Assembly (NCBI RefSeq): GCF_017565305.1
Contig: NZ_JAGEKP010000032.1
Span: 1-64,000, forward strand
DNA length: 64,000 nucleotides
Source of the DNA: Leifsonia sp. TF02-11
Lineage (GTDB): Bacteria; Actinomycetota; Actinomycetes; Actinomycetales; Microbacteriaceae
Reading direction: 5' to 3'
Shown: piece after piece, positions 1 to 7,540 of the stretch
How positions within the stretch are numbered: position 1 is the first letter of the stretch
Layout of the letters: every line of letters starts with the position of its first letter
Translations under genes and position numbers: made by a program
Notes under the pieces: model-generated
Told to the model about the DNA's origin: nothing
The model's database searches: none
The model's input: the letters and a program-made list of their open reading frames with translations, nothing else

Positions 1-599
1 GGGGGGGGGGGGGGGGGAGCCGGGTTCGTGCACGCTCGGCGGTTTTGGGCGCGTCTGGGGGCGGTTCTCGGTGGTCGTTGGCTGGTTTCTCGGTGGAGAT
101 CTGCGGTTCTCGGCGGTCAGCTGCGGTTTCTCCGCGGTCAGCGGGAGTTTCTCGGCGGTCCTCGGCAGTTCTCGGCGGGTCTCCGCGGCGATGGGTAGTT
201 CTTGGCGCTCATCGACGATTTCTCTGCGGTCAGCGGCAGTTTCTCGGCGGTCCTCGGCGGTTCTCTGCGAGCCTCCGCGGCGATCGGCAGTTCTCGGCGC
301 TCATCGGCAGTTCTCAGCGCTCATCGGCAGTTTCTCGGCGGTCCTCGGCGGTTCTCTGCGAGCCTCCGCGGCGATCAGTAGTTCTCGGCGCTCATCGGCA
401 GTTCTCAGCGCTCATCGGCCGTCCTCCGCGCTCATCGGCAGTCCTCGGCTCCCATCGCCGTTCTCCGCGGTCATCTCCAGTTCTCGTGGGTCATCGCCGG
501 TTCTCGTGGGTCATCGCCGGTCCTGCGTGGTCATCGGCTGTTCCGTGCGCTCATCGCCGGAATTCGTGGCCGTCGGGTGGTTGCGGCCAGAATGGGCGG
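1..599. repeat. Degenerate 20-bp tandem repeat array, no gene seen
   Basis: The window opens with 17 G residues, then from about 60 to 560 runs through degenerate tandem units of about 20 bp of the form TTCTCGGCGGTCATCGGCAG. The units are in strict 20-bp register from 421 to 560; those at 481-500 and 501-520 are identical. A longer 91-bp unit (238-328) is repeated almost unchanged at 329-419. Reading frames stay open on the plus strand but give only Ser/Arg/Val/Ala-rich peptide that looks like no protein family. I see no gene here; function unknown. Confidence 0.8.
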
Positions 600-1523
600 A
601 TGACCACACCGCTCTCCGGCACCCACCACGGCCTGACCGCCGGCGACTATCACGCGACGATCGCGTCGGTCGGCGCCTCGCTCCGAACCCTCCAGCACCG
701 TGGGCGCCACCTCGTGGTCCCGTTCGACGCCGACGACGTGCGCCCGGTCTTCCGCGGAGCGACGCTCGCGCCCTGGCCGAACCGGGTCGTCGACGGGCGG
801 TACACCTTCGACGGCGCGGACCAGCAGCTCGCGCTCACCGAACCCGGCCGCGGCCACGCGCTGCACGGTCTGGCGGCCTGGCTCGACTTCACGGCCGTCG
901 ACCGCACGGCCAGCAGCGTCACGCTGGCGGCGACCATCGAGGCACAGGAGGGCTACCCGCACCGCGTGGAGGTCGCCGTCGTGTTCGAGCTCGACGAGGA
1001 CGGCCTGCACACCACCGTGACCGGAACGAACTCCGGCCCCTCCCCGGCGCCGTGGGGCACCGGGCCGCACCCGTACCTCGTCGCCGGCGACGGCAGGGTC
1101 GACGACTGGACGCTCGAGCTGCCCGCGTCGGACGTACTGACCGTGACGGAGGACCGGCTCATCCCGGTCGGGCTCGCCGACGTGGCCGTCGAGGCTGGAG
1201 GCGTCTTCGACTTCCGCGCGCCGCGCCGGGTCGCCGACACGTTCATCGACCACGCGTTCACCGGCCTGTTGCCGGCCGCCGACGGACGCACCACGGTCAC
1301 CCTGCGCTCGGCCGAGGGGACCGGTGTCGCGATGACATGGGACGAGGCGTGCCCGTGGGTGCAGATCCACACCGCCGACCGCGACACGCCGGAGCTGAGC
1401 CGACTGGGCCTCGCCGTCGAGCCGATGACCTGTCCTCCCGACGCCTACAACTCGGGCACCGACCTGATCGTGCTTGCCTCCGGCCAGTCCGCGACCGCCT
1501 CCTGGACGATCGCCGCACTCTGA
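600..1523 (+). CDS. Aldose 1-epimerase family protein
   Basis: A 307-residue protein of the galactose-mutarotase (aldose 1-epimerase) fold, which interconverts the anomers of free aldoses in the cytosol. Family features visible: an N-terminal beta segment ending in GASLRTLQH, then RGATLAPWPNRVVDGRYTF with the substrate-binding N-R pair, HALHGL carrying the first catalytic-type histidine, and GTGPHPYLVAG with the second histidine region. The open frame continues to position 45, but that extension is translated tandem repeat; the ATG at 600 begins the recognisable domain. No clear Shine-Dalgarno is seen. It stands alone and is followed by palindromic elements. The exact sugar cannot be told. 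Confidence 0.85.
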   Translation: MTTPLSGTHHGLTAGDYHATIASVGASLRTLQHRGRHLVVPFDADDVRPVFRGATLAPWPNRVVDGRYTFDGADQQLALTEPGRGHALHGLAAWLDFTAVDRTASSVTLAATIEAQEGYPHRVEVAVVFELDEDGLHTTVTGTNSGPSPAPWGTGPHPYLVAGDGRVDDWTLELPASDVLTVTEDRLIPVGLADVAVEAGGVFDFRAPRRVADTFIDHAFTGLLPAADGRTTVTLRSAEGTGVAMTWDEACPWVQIHTADRDTPELSRLGLAVEPMTCPPDAYNSGTDLIVLASGQSATASWTIAAL

Positions 1524-1587
1524 GTCGCGCCGCGCGCTCGCTCCGCGCTGCGCTCCGCTCCGAGCGGGCGCGGGCTCCCGTCTCGAC

Positions 1588-1619
1588 ATTCGTGACGAAT
1601 CCCGACATTCATGACGAAC
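1588..1619. repeat. Shortened nested-palindrome element
   Basis: One intact 13-mer ATTCGTGACGAAT (1588-1600), spacer CCCGAC, then a decayed 13-mer ATTCATGACGAAC (1607-1619). The central 15-mer found in the full 53-bp elements is missing. It is the first member of the local cluster. Confidence 0.8.
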
Positions 1620-1674
1620 CTTGTACCGTCGCGCTTCGCCGCGAGGGTGCGACCGGGTTGCACTTGCGCTCGAC

Positions 1675-1727
1675 ATTCGTGACGAATCCGCACTTTCGTG
1701 GCACGAATCATGACATTCGTGACGAAT
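1675..1727. repeat. 53-bp nested-palindrome element, copy 1
   Basis: ATTCGTGACGAAT (1675-1687), 6-bp spacer, central 15-mer TTTCGTGGCACGAAT with one mismatch (1694-1708), 6-bp spacer, ATTCGTGACGAAT (1715-1727). Together with the next two copies it forms a 109-bp periodic array: 53 bp of element plus a 56-bp spacer that itself contains a small GC hairpin. Confidence 0.9.
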
Positions 1728-1783
1728 CTTGCATCCCCTGCGCTGCGCCCCAAGGGGCGACGGGGTGGCACTTACGGCTCGAC

Positions 1784-1836
1784 ATTCGTGACGAATCGGC
1801 ACATTCGTGCCACGAATGTCGACATTCGTGACGAAT
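1784..1836. repeat. 53-bp nested-palindrome element, copy 2
   Basis: ATTCGTGACGAAT (1784-1796), spacer CGGCAC, ATTCGTGCCACGAAT (1803-1817), spacer GTCGAC, ATTCGTGACGAAT (1824-1836). It starts exactly 109 bp after copy 1. Confidence 0.9.
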
Positions 1837-1892
1837 CTTGCGGCGCCCGGGGGCGCAGGTTCGTGCGGCAGATTCGTGGCGGGGGTGGCGAC

Positions 1893-1945
1893 ATTCGTGA
1901 CGAATGTCGAGATTCGTGGCACGAATGTCGGGATTCGTGACGAAT
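1893..1945. repeat. 53-bp nested-palindrome element, copy 3
   Basis: ATTCGTGACGAAT (1893-1905), spacer GTCGAG, ATTCGTGGCACGAAT (1912-1926), spacer GTCGGG, ATTCGTGACGAAT (1933-1945). It starts exactly 109 bp after copy 2. A lone partial unit, ATTCGTGGC, lies just before it at 1872. Confidence 0.9.
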
Positions 1946-2037
1946 GGCGCGGTGGTTCGCGGCGGTTCGCGGCGGGCCGGCGCGCGCCGGCGGGCGCGGG
2001 CCGCAGCGGGCCGCAGCGGGCCGCAGCGGGAACGGGT

Positions 2038-2073
2038 GATGCCCCCAGCGGAACCCGACCGGCTGGGGGCATC
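2038..2073. terminator. Strong hairpin, possible bidirectional terminator
   Basis: Perfect 12-bp stem: GATGCCCCCAGC (2038-2049) pairs with GCTGGGGGCATC (2062-2073), with a 12-nt loop. It lies between the convergent epimerase and amine oxidase genes. There is no clear T run, as is common in high-GC actinobacteria, so terminator function is inferred. Confidence 0.6.
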
Positions 2074-2281
2074 GAAGCGCTGCACTAGGAGCAGCATGGT
2101 GATCGACAGGAGGTGCGTACCCGTTCGCGCCTCCGTCTACCAGCGAGCCGACGGATGATTCGACATCAGCTCGTGGGTACGACGATACATGACCCATGCG
2201 ACATTTCGCATCTCACGGCGAGACTACACAAGCATTACGAGGCGTTCGCAGCCGAGGCACGCGAAAAGTGCGCCGGCGGCA

Positions 2282-2312
2282 GGGACGCGCATCCCACGAC
2301 GGTGCGCGTCCC
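2282..2312. terminator. Hairpin downstream of the amine oxidase gene
   Basis: Perfect 10-bp stem: GGGACGCGCA (2282-2291) with TGCGCGTCCC (2303-2312), 11-nt loop. It is the second of two hairpins following the minus-strand amine oxidase stop codon. Confidence 0.55.
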
Positions 2313-2329
2313 GGCCGACCGGGAGTGGT

Positions 2330-2359
2330 GCGCGCGGCCATCCACGACTGGCCGCGCGC
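2330..2359 (-). terminator. Probable terminator of the amine oxidase gene
   Basis: Perfect 11-bp stem: GCGCGCGGCCA (2330-2340) with TGGCCGCGCGC (2349-2359), 8-nt loop. It begins 13 nt after the amine oxidase stop codon on the minus strand. Confidence 0.65.
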
Positions 2360-2372
2360 GGTCTCTGGGGCC

Positions 2373-3737
2373 CTACCGGGCCGGCTGTACGGCGGCGACG
2401 ATCGCTGCAGCGGTCTCGCGGCCGACGCGGATCGCGCCGTCCACGTGCTGGTAGCCCTTGCCCGCCATGTCGCTGCAGGAGAAGTGGATGGGGCCGACCG
2501 GGGTGCGGAGGTCCGAGCCGTAACGGGCGAGGCCGCCCATGTCGAAGCTGGCGGCGTAGGCGCCGCGCGTCCACTCCTCGCTGCCCCAGTCGCTCTCGTA
2601 GTAGACGACGGGGCTCAGGGCCTCGACGCCGTAGTAGTGCGACAGCGACTCGAGGATGCGCGCCTTGCGCTCCTCCGGCGACAGCCGGAACACGTCGTCG
2701 GCGGCCTCGTCGGAGACGAAGCCGACCAGCGTTCCGCGCGGGTCGCCGTGATAGCTGTTGTCGTACGCCTCGTGCACGAGCTCGTACGGGCTGAACGCCG
2801 TGCCGCTGTAGCCCTGCTCGCGCCAGAACGGCGTCTCGTAGACGGCGTGCACCTTGATCACGAAGCCCATCGACAGGTGCTGGTGCAGCTGCTGCTGGCG
2901 ACGCGGCAGCGGCGGGTCGTAGGAGATGCGGCTGATCAGCACGGGAGGAACGGCGAGGATCGCGAACCGGGCGCGGACCTCCACACCGTCCGCAATAGCC
3001 GTGACGCCCGACTCGTCCCAGCGGAGCGTGCGCACCGGCGCGTTCAGGTGCACGTCGTCCCCGAGCCGCTCGGCGAGCAGCAGCGGCACCTGCTGGAGGC
3101 CGCCCTTGACGCGCTTGTCGAGGATGAAGTCGGCGTCGACCAGGTTGCTGAAGCTTCCCGCGCTGGCGGCCATCAGGAGGGCCTGCAGCGCCGAGAAGGC
3201 GTGCGCCGGCTTGGTGAGCATCGCACCGGCGATGAACATGCCGATGTTGCGGCGGGCTTCCTCGTCGTCGGTCTGCGTCTCCAGCCAGCGGCGGAACGAG
3301 ATCTCGTCGAGCTCCTTGGCCTGCGGGTGCTCCCACGGCCGGTCGGGGTCGATCTCGGCGACCAGCGCGTCGAGGCGCTCGATCAGCCCGACGATCTCCT
3401 TCTCGGTGGCAGGGGCGACAGGGAAGATCTCGCCCTCGAACGTGCGCCGTGCGCCGTTCTCGCCGAGGTAGATGTTGATCCCCTCGCGGTAGCGGGAGTA
3501 GGTCTCCAGTCCCAGCTCGCCGAGGGTCTCGATGAGCGCGTCCTGGTCGGGCGACACCCACTGGCCGCCGATCTCCAGCGTCGCGCCGTCGATGTCGTTC
3601 GTCCAGAGGCGGCCGCCGACGCGGTCCCTGGCCTCCAGGACGGCCACGCTCAGACCGGCCTTCTTCAGCTCCGTCGCGGCCGTGAGGCCGGAGGCTCCAG
3701 CGCCGACGATGACGACGTCACGTTCGATGCTGTCCAT
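2373..3737 (-). CDS. Flavin-containing amine oxidase, putrescine-oxidase-like
   Basis: A 454-residue FAD enzyme of the monoamine/polyamine oxidase family, which oxidises a primary amine to an aldehyde with release of ammonia and hydrogen peroxide. Visible: the N-terminal dinucleotide motif VVIVGAGASGLTAATEL, the FAD-contact segment EARDRVGGRLWT, the substrate-side stretch EIGGQWVSPDQDALIETL, and the C-terminal flavin-binding region around SDMAGKGYQHVDGAIRVGR. The overall pattern resembles actinobacterial putrescine oxidases (family knowledge), but the amine is inferred. An ATG 18 bp upstream at 3755 is in frame, but the strong GGAGGAG ribosome site falls inside that extension, 9 nt before the ATG at 3737, so 3737 is preferred. 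No partner genes adjoin it. Confidence 0.87.
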   Translation of the reverse strand: MDSIERDVVIVGAGASGLTAATELKKAGLSVAVLEARDRVGGRLWTNDIDGATLEIGGQWVSPDQDALIETLGELGLETYSRYREGINIYLGENGARRTFEGEIFPVAPATEKEIVGLIERLDALVAEIDPDRPWEHPQAKELDEISFRRWLETQTDDEEARRNIGMFIAGAMLTKPAHAFSALQALLMAASAGSFSNLVDADFILDKRVKGGLQQVPLLLAERLGDDVHLNAPVRTLRWDESGVTAIADGVEVRARFAILAVPPVLISRISYDPPLPRRQQQLHQHLSMGFVIKVHAVYETPFWREQGYSGTAFSPYELVHEAYDNSYHGDPRGTLVGFVSDEAADDVFRLSPEERKARILESLSHYYGVEALSPVVYYESDWGSEEWTRGAYAASFDMGGLARYGSDLRTPVGPIHFSCSDMAGKGYQHVDGAIRVGRETAAAIVAAVQPAR

Positions 3738-3820
3738 TGCTATCAACTCCTCCATCGGGTCACGAGGATGCTAGGCGGGCACGCGACGCCGTTTCCTGTA
3801 CACACTGTCGAACGCGGGCA

Positions 3821-4936
3821 CTACGCCTCGCCGACGTGTATGTTCTCCGCGGACTCCGCAGCAGCACCGCTCACCCGGAGATAGACGATGAGCCAGCTGA
3901 ACACCAGCACGCCGGCGACCAGCTCGGCCGCCGTCAAGACGTAGTAGCCGACCGCGAAGAAGACCAGCATCAGCACGATCGCGCCGAAGAACACGTAGCC
4001 GAGCACGAAGAACGATCGCGGCGCGGCCGGCAGCGCGCGACGTACCCAGAACACGACCAGCGCGAACACCAGCACCATCCCGACGGCCGAGACGTTGTGC
4101 AGCGTCACCGAGATGTTCAGGGTGAAGACGCCGACGCCCGCCAGCAGCACGCCGATCAGGATGAGCCCGACGCGGACGCGCATCACGGCCGCCCTCCGCG
4201 CAGGGTCCGTGATGCCGCGCGTGTCGGTGGCGTACCGTGCGAGGGCGGTGACGATGACGCCGGCCAGGATGAGCGTGAGGTTGAAGGCGAGGGACGACAC
4301 GCTCTGCGACATCCCGAGGGCGCTGAGGTGCAGCTGCCACCAGTGCGGATCGGGCGCGCTCAGCATGGAGGTCAGGATGCCGACCACGGCGAACGCCGCG
4401 AGCACCGTCGAGAGCCGCATCAGGTCCATCCGGGCGGCCGAGAGGAACACCGCGTAGCCGGTGACCCCTGCCGCGGCAGCGGCGAGCACGGTCGCCGAGA
4501 AATGGTAGACGGTCGCATCCTGGAAGCCGTTCGCGAGCACCGCCCCGAGCACGAGCCAGCCCAGGAGGGCGAGGATGCCGTGCGCGAGGGCGATGGCGAA
4601 GGTGTCGAAGATGTCGACGGCGCCCGCGCGGTGCACGGCGCCGACGGCGCCGCCCGCCGGACGGGCGGTCTCGAAGGGCGTCAGACCCGTTCGCCGCCAG
4701 AGCCTCCCGGCGACGTAGGCGAGGAAGCCGATGATCCCGCCGGCGATCGCGACGAACTGGCCGACCGAGCCCGGGCCGGCGATCGGGAGGGTGCGGCCCC
4801 AGAACAGCAGCAGCGCCACCGCTCCGACGACGACGAACACCGCAGCGCCGCTGACGATCCCCGCGCCCTCCACCGTCAGCTGCGCGGGCGCCGACAGCCC
4901 GCCGAACGCGGGACGGACCCGTCTCGTCGTGCTCAC
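3821..4936 (-). CDS. DUF998-like polytopic membrane protein
   Basis: A 371-residue integral membrane protein with about ten hydrophobic helices, for example AGIVSGAAVFVVVGAVALLL near the N-terminus and YVLTAAELVAGVLVFSWLI near the C-terminus. The histidine-containing stretch SVTLHNVSAVGMVLVFAL resembles the HNxSA pattern of DUF998 proteins, whose function is unknown. The frame is open far upstream; the GTG at 4936 is chosen because GGGAGGTG lies 6 nt before it and the first residues STTRRVRPAFGG precede the first helix sensibly. Spacing to the amine oxidase (83 bp) permits but does not prove a link. I would not assign a substrate. Confidence 0.7.
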   Translation of the reverse strand: MSTTRRVRPAFGGLSAPAQLTVEGAGIVSGAAVFVVVGAVALLLFWGRTLPIAGPGSVGQFVAIAGGIIGFLAYVAGRLWRRTGLTPFETARPAGGAVGAVHRAGAVDIFDTFAIALAHGILALLGWLVLGAVLANGFQDATVYHFSATVLAAAAAGVTGYAVFLSAARMDLMRLSTVLAAFAVVGILTSMLSAPDPHWWQLHLSALGMSQSVSSLAFNLTLILAGVIVTALARYATDTRGITDPARRAAVMRVRVGLILIGVLLAGVGVFTLNISVTLHNVSAVGMVLVFALVVFWVRRALPAAPRSFFVLGYVFFGAIVLMLVFFAVGYYVLTAAELVAGVLVFSWLIVYLRVSGAAAESAENIHVGEA

Positions 4937-5040
4937 GGCGACCACCTCCCGCACACCGAGCGCGGCCACCGCCGGCCCCTGACGCGCACAATGTAACCCC
5001 CGGGTCCCCCGCGCGGCTACAGCGGATCCACCGGCGCCGA

Positions 5041-5092
5041 GACGTGAGTAGTCGCGGAATCCGGGCGGCGGATTCCCGCGACTACTCACGTC
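5041..5092. terminator. Long inverted repeat overlapping the FUSC gene stop
   Basis: The arms 5041-5063 and 5069-5092 are complementary over 23 bp with one bulged G; the outer part is GACGTGAGTAGTCGCGG and its complement. The loop is only about 5 nt. The TAG stop of the FUSC gene (5082-5084) lies inside the right arm, so the gene ends within the hairpin. Likely a terminator. Confidence 0.65.
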
Positions 5093-7373
5093 TCGACGGC
5101 GTGGGGAGGTCGGTGCCGAGGGTGTGGACGGGCCCGACGATGACGGCCTCCAGGCGGCGGACGACGTCGAGGTAGTCGCCCGTCCAGACGATCCGCACCG
5201 CCGTCGCGCTGACGTTCCCGTGCGCGTCGCCGAGGTCGCGCTCGACCGCGTCGGCCAGTCGCGAGCGCGCGGAGGCGTCGGCCGGCTCGGGAGGCGGAGG
5301 CCCCTTCCGCTCGAGCAGCCTCGCCGCCAGGCGCGCGTACCAGTCGTCGAGCCGCGCGACCGAGGCGTCCAGCGCCCGGTGGGCATCCGCCCGGTCGGCA
5401 TCGACGGTCTCCTGTCCCCTCCAGAGGTCGAGGATCGCGTCGCTCGCAGACCGCACGCCCGCGACGCCGCTGACGGAGGCCGAGACCTCGGCGAGGGGCC
5501 GGCGCTTGCTCCCGCGCTCCCCCAGGTAGGTGCGGAAGGCGTCGTCCAGCCGTCGGGCGGCGGCCGCGGCGCGGAGCGCCTGCGCCCGGGGCTCCGGGCC
5601 GTCGTGCGCGGCGGCATCGCAGCGGCCCAGCCCGAACGCGACCGACGCGGCCAGGTAGTCCACGCTCTCGGTGTATGCCTGAGCGAGCGCCTGCCTCAAG
5701 GCCGCCGCGGCCCCGCGCGGCCAGAACAGCGCCCCGACGAGGAGGCTCACCGCGCAGCCGAGAGCGATGTCCTCGATCCGGATGAGCCCGACCGTCCACC
5801 CCGATGGTGCGATGAGATTGAACAGCAGCACGAGCAGGATCGTGAACGCGGCCTGGCCGGCGGCGAACGAGATAGCGGCCGGTGCGATGCCGGCCACCAG
5901 GATGGCGATCGGCAGGAGCACCCAGATGACGACCCGGTTGTCGCCGATGGCGAGCATCGCGGCGGCGCCGAGCAGCACTCCGATCGCGGTGCCGATCACG
6001 CCGCGCAGCACGGTCTGGCCGGTGCTCAGCGCGTTCGACCGCAGCACGGACAGGGTGCCGAGCACGACCCAGAACGAGTGCTGCACGCCGGTCAGGTTGG
6101 CCAGCAGCACGGCGAGCCCGAGGGCGACGGCGCCACGGATGCTGTTGCGCAGCCAGACCGAGTTCCAGCCGACGAAGCCGCTCGCCCGCTCCGCCGCCAC
6201 CGCCACCGGACCGGCCAGGTCTCCGGGCTGACGGCCCGTCACCCGCTGCCACCACGAACGGCGCTCCGCCCGCGCGGTCAGCGCGATGTTGACGGCGACG
6301 GTGGTGGTCGCCTGGGCGAGTTCCTGCGCCCGGAAGCCGGGGTCGAGGGAGGCGACGAAGCGGTCGGCGGCGCGGCCGCCCTCCTCGGTCGCGCCGCTGG
6401 CGGGAAGGGCCATCGTCGCGGCCTCCACAGCCCCGCGCGCCTCGCCCAGGAGGTCGAGCGCCGCCTCGAGCTCCGCCGGGTCGCCGCCGTGCCGGCCCAG
6501 GAGGTCCGCCCCGCGTTCCAGGACCGCGGCGGCTGCGCTCTTGACCTCGAAGGCCGCGACGTGAACCGCACCTCCGGGCACGGCCGCAGGGATGCGGACG
6601 TGCTCGAACTGCTCGATGACGGCGTTCAGCCAGGTCAGCTCGTCGACCAGCCGGACGATCGTGCGCGCCGAGGTGCTGAGCCCGGTGGGGCGGTACGGCG
6701 TGTTCAGGAACGACCGATGCAGCGCGGCGACGGCCGCGTCGGCCTCCCGGGTCGCCGCATCGCGCTCGGCCGCCAGTTCGGGGTTGCCCGCGCGGAGCAT
6801 CGCCGCCGCCTCCGCGTGCAGCCGGGCGGCGAGCGCGCGGCAGGCGTCGACGGCGGGGCCGCGCAACGGCTCGCGGGTCGGGGCCGGCCAGAGCACGACG
6901 ATGGCGACGACGGCGACGACGGACGCGATCCCCCAGCCCAGCAGCCGCGGGCCGAGCGACGCGACGGTGCCGGGGAGGGTGACCGGCAGGATGAAGGCCA
7001 GGAGCAGCGACGTGCTCGCCGAGGCCATCACCGAGCTCACCGACCCGGCGAAGAGAACCGCGAATGCGACCACCGCCATGGCGACAGCGGAGAGCCACAC
7101 AGGTCTCGACAGGAGCGTGCCGACGCACACCAGCACGGCGCCGGCCGCGGCCAGCCCGAGCTGGGCCTGCACGCGATCCAACAGCGGCCCGCTGAAATCG
7201 ACGAGCAGCAGCATCGCGAACGACCCGAACGCGGCGAAGGTCGCCACGTCCGGACTGCCGATCACCAGCCCGCCGAACGCGAAGAGCAGCGGCATGACGA
7301 TCGCCGCGCGCCCGGCCCGGCGCAGCGCGGCGAAATCGGGATCGTGCCGCTTCAGCCATGCCACGACGCGCAT
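5082..7373 (-). CDS. FUSC-family inner-membrane protein
   Basis: A 763-residue protein with the architecture of the FUSC (fusaric-acid-resistance-like / aromatic acid exporter) family: two blocks of hydrophobic helices, roughly residues 25-165 and 395-545, each followed by a long soluble alpha-helical part. The second block contains NSVWLRNSIRGAVALGLAV and FWVVLGTLSVLRSNAL, typical of the FUSC domain. An in-frame ATG lies 30 bp upstream, but AGGAGG is centred just before the ATG at 7373 and the next residues, RVVAWLKRHDPDFAALRRA, fit the usual N-terminus. Such proteins are thought to export aromatic or weak acids; the substrate here is unknown. The last codon is inside an inverted repeat. Confidence 0.82.
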   Translation of the reverse strand: MRVVAWLKRHDPDFAALRRAGRAAIVMPLLFAFGGLVIGSPDVATFAAFGSFAMLLLVDFSGPLLDRVQAQLGLAAAGAVLVCVGTLLSRPVWLSAVAMAVVAFAVLFAGSVSSVMASASTSLLLAFILPVTLPGTVASLGPRLLGWGIASVVAVVAIVVLWPAPTREPLRGPAVDACRALAARLHAEAAAMLRAGNPELAAERDAATREADAAVAALHRSFLNTPYRPTGLSTSARTIVRLVDELTWLNAVIEQFEHVRIPAAVPGGAVHVAAFEVKSAAAAVLERGADLLGRHGGDPAELEAALDLLGEARGAVEAATMALPASGATEEGGRAADRFVASLDPGFRAQELAQATTTVAVNIALTARAERRSWWQRVTGRQPGDLAGPVAVAAERASGFVGWNSVWLRNSIRGAVALGLAVLLANLTGVQHSFWVVLGTLSVLRSNALSTGQTVLRGVIGTAIGVLLGAAAMLAIGDNRVVIWVLLPIAILVAGIAPAAISFAAGQAAFTILLVLLFNLIAPSGWTVGLIRIEDIALGCAVSLLVGALFWPRGAAAALRQALAQAYTESVDYLAASVAFGLGRCDAAAHDGPEPRAQALRAAAAARRLDDAFRTYLGERGSKRRPLAEVSASVSGVAGVRSASDAILDLWRGQETVDADRADAHRALDASVARLDDWYARLAARLLERKGPPPPEPADASARSRLADAVERDLGDAHGNVSATAVRIVWTGDYLDVVRRLEAVIVGPVHTLGTDLPTPSRRE

Positions 7374-7447
7374 CGCACCTCCTCGCACCCGCCGCCACCG
7401 CACACCCTAGCCGCGTCGGAGGGCCGTGGTGCAGGATCCTCCGTCGA

Positions 7448-7500
7448 GGGGCACGTATATGCCCCGATCCCTGCGTTTTAGGCGCGTTTGCGTGCCCTTC
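7448..7500. repeat. Inverted-repeat element with the GCGTTTGCGTGCCCTTC motif
   Basis: Contains a short inverted repeat GGGGCA-N6-TGCCCC (7448-7465) and then the 17-mer GCGTTTGCGTGCCCTTC (7484-7500), which recurs exactly at 58211-58227 inside a large hairpin. A related half (GAAGGGCACGTAAGCG) is at 38618-38633. It sits between the divergent FUSC and sigma-factor genes. Confidence 0.6.
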
Positions 7501-7540
7501 AGCAGAGGCGCGAGCACATCCGAGCGCATAGGATCGGCGC

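Larger units (their letters stand above)
1524..2372. other. 849-bp intergenic region between convergent genes, packed with palindromes
   Basis: No convincing gene on either strand. It holds one shortened and three full copies of the 53-bp nested palindrome (1588-1945), a run of three 10-bp GGGCCGCAGC units at about 1998-2030, and three strong hairpins (2038-2073, 2282-2312, 2330-2359) listed separately. The stretch 2150-2250 is visibly less G+C-rich than its surroundings. Frames open here translate the palindromes into peptides such as FVTNVDIRDES and are not protein-like. Confidence 0.75.

Noticed and set aside
1-17. Run of 17 G
   Set aside because: Too short and at the edge of the window; may be an assembly or end artefact rather than biology.
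45-599. N-terminal extension of the aldose epimerase frame (about 185 codons)
   Set aside because: It is a translation of the tandem repeat array, Ser/Arg-rich and unlike the family; the domain begins right after ATG 600.
1588-1945. CRISPR array
   Set aside because: The repeats are palindromic triplets and the larger unit has a related, not unique, spacer; no cas genes are present and single copies occur elsewhere.
2040-2160. Possible tRNA or small RNA near GTTCGCGCC
   Set aside because: No cloverleaf could be folded; only terminator-type hairpins are supported.
1445-2197. Several overlapping frames giving peptides such as FVTNVDIRGTN and RHECRDSC
   Set aside because: They are all translations of the palindromic elements and appear at every copy in all frames; no protein family.
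2113-2454. Small plus-strand frame of 113 codons with SD-like AGGAGG upstream
   Set aside because: Its second half overlaps the end of the amine oxidase gene and two hairpins; composition is not protein-like. It could be revisited if transcription is seen.
2196-3884. Long plus-strand frame opposite the amine oxidase
   Set aside because: Antisense frame opened by high GC; the minus strand encodes a clear flavoenzyme.
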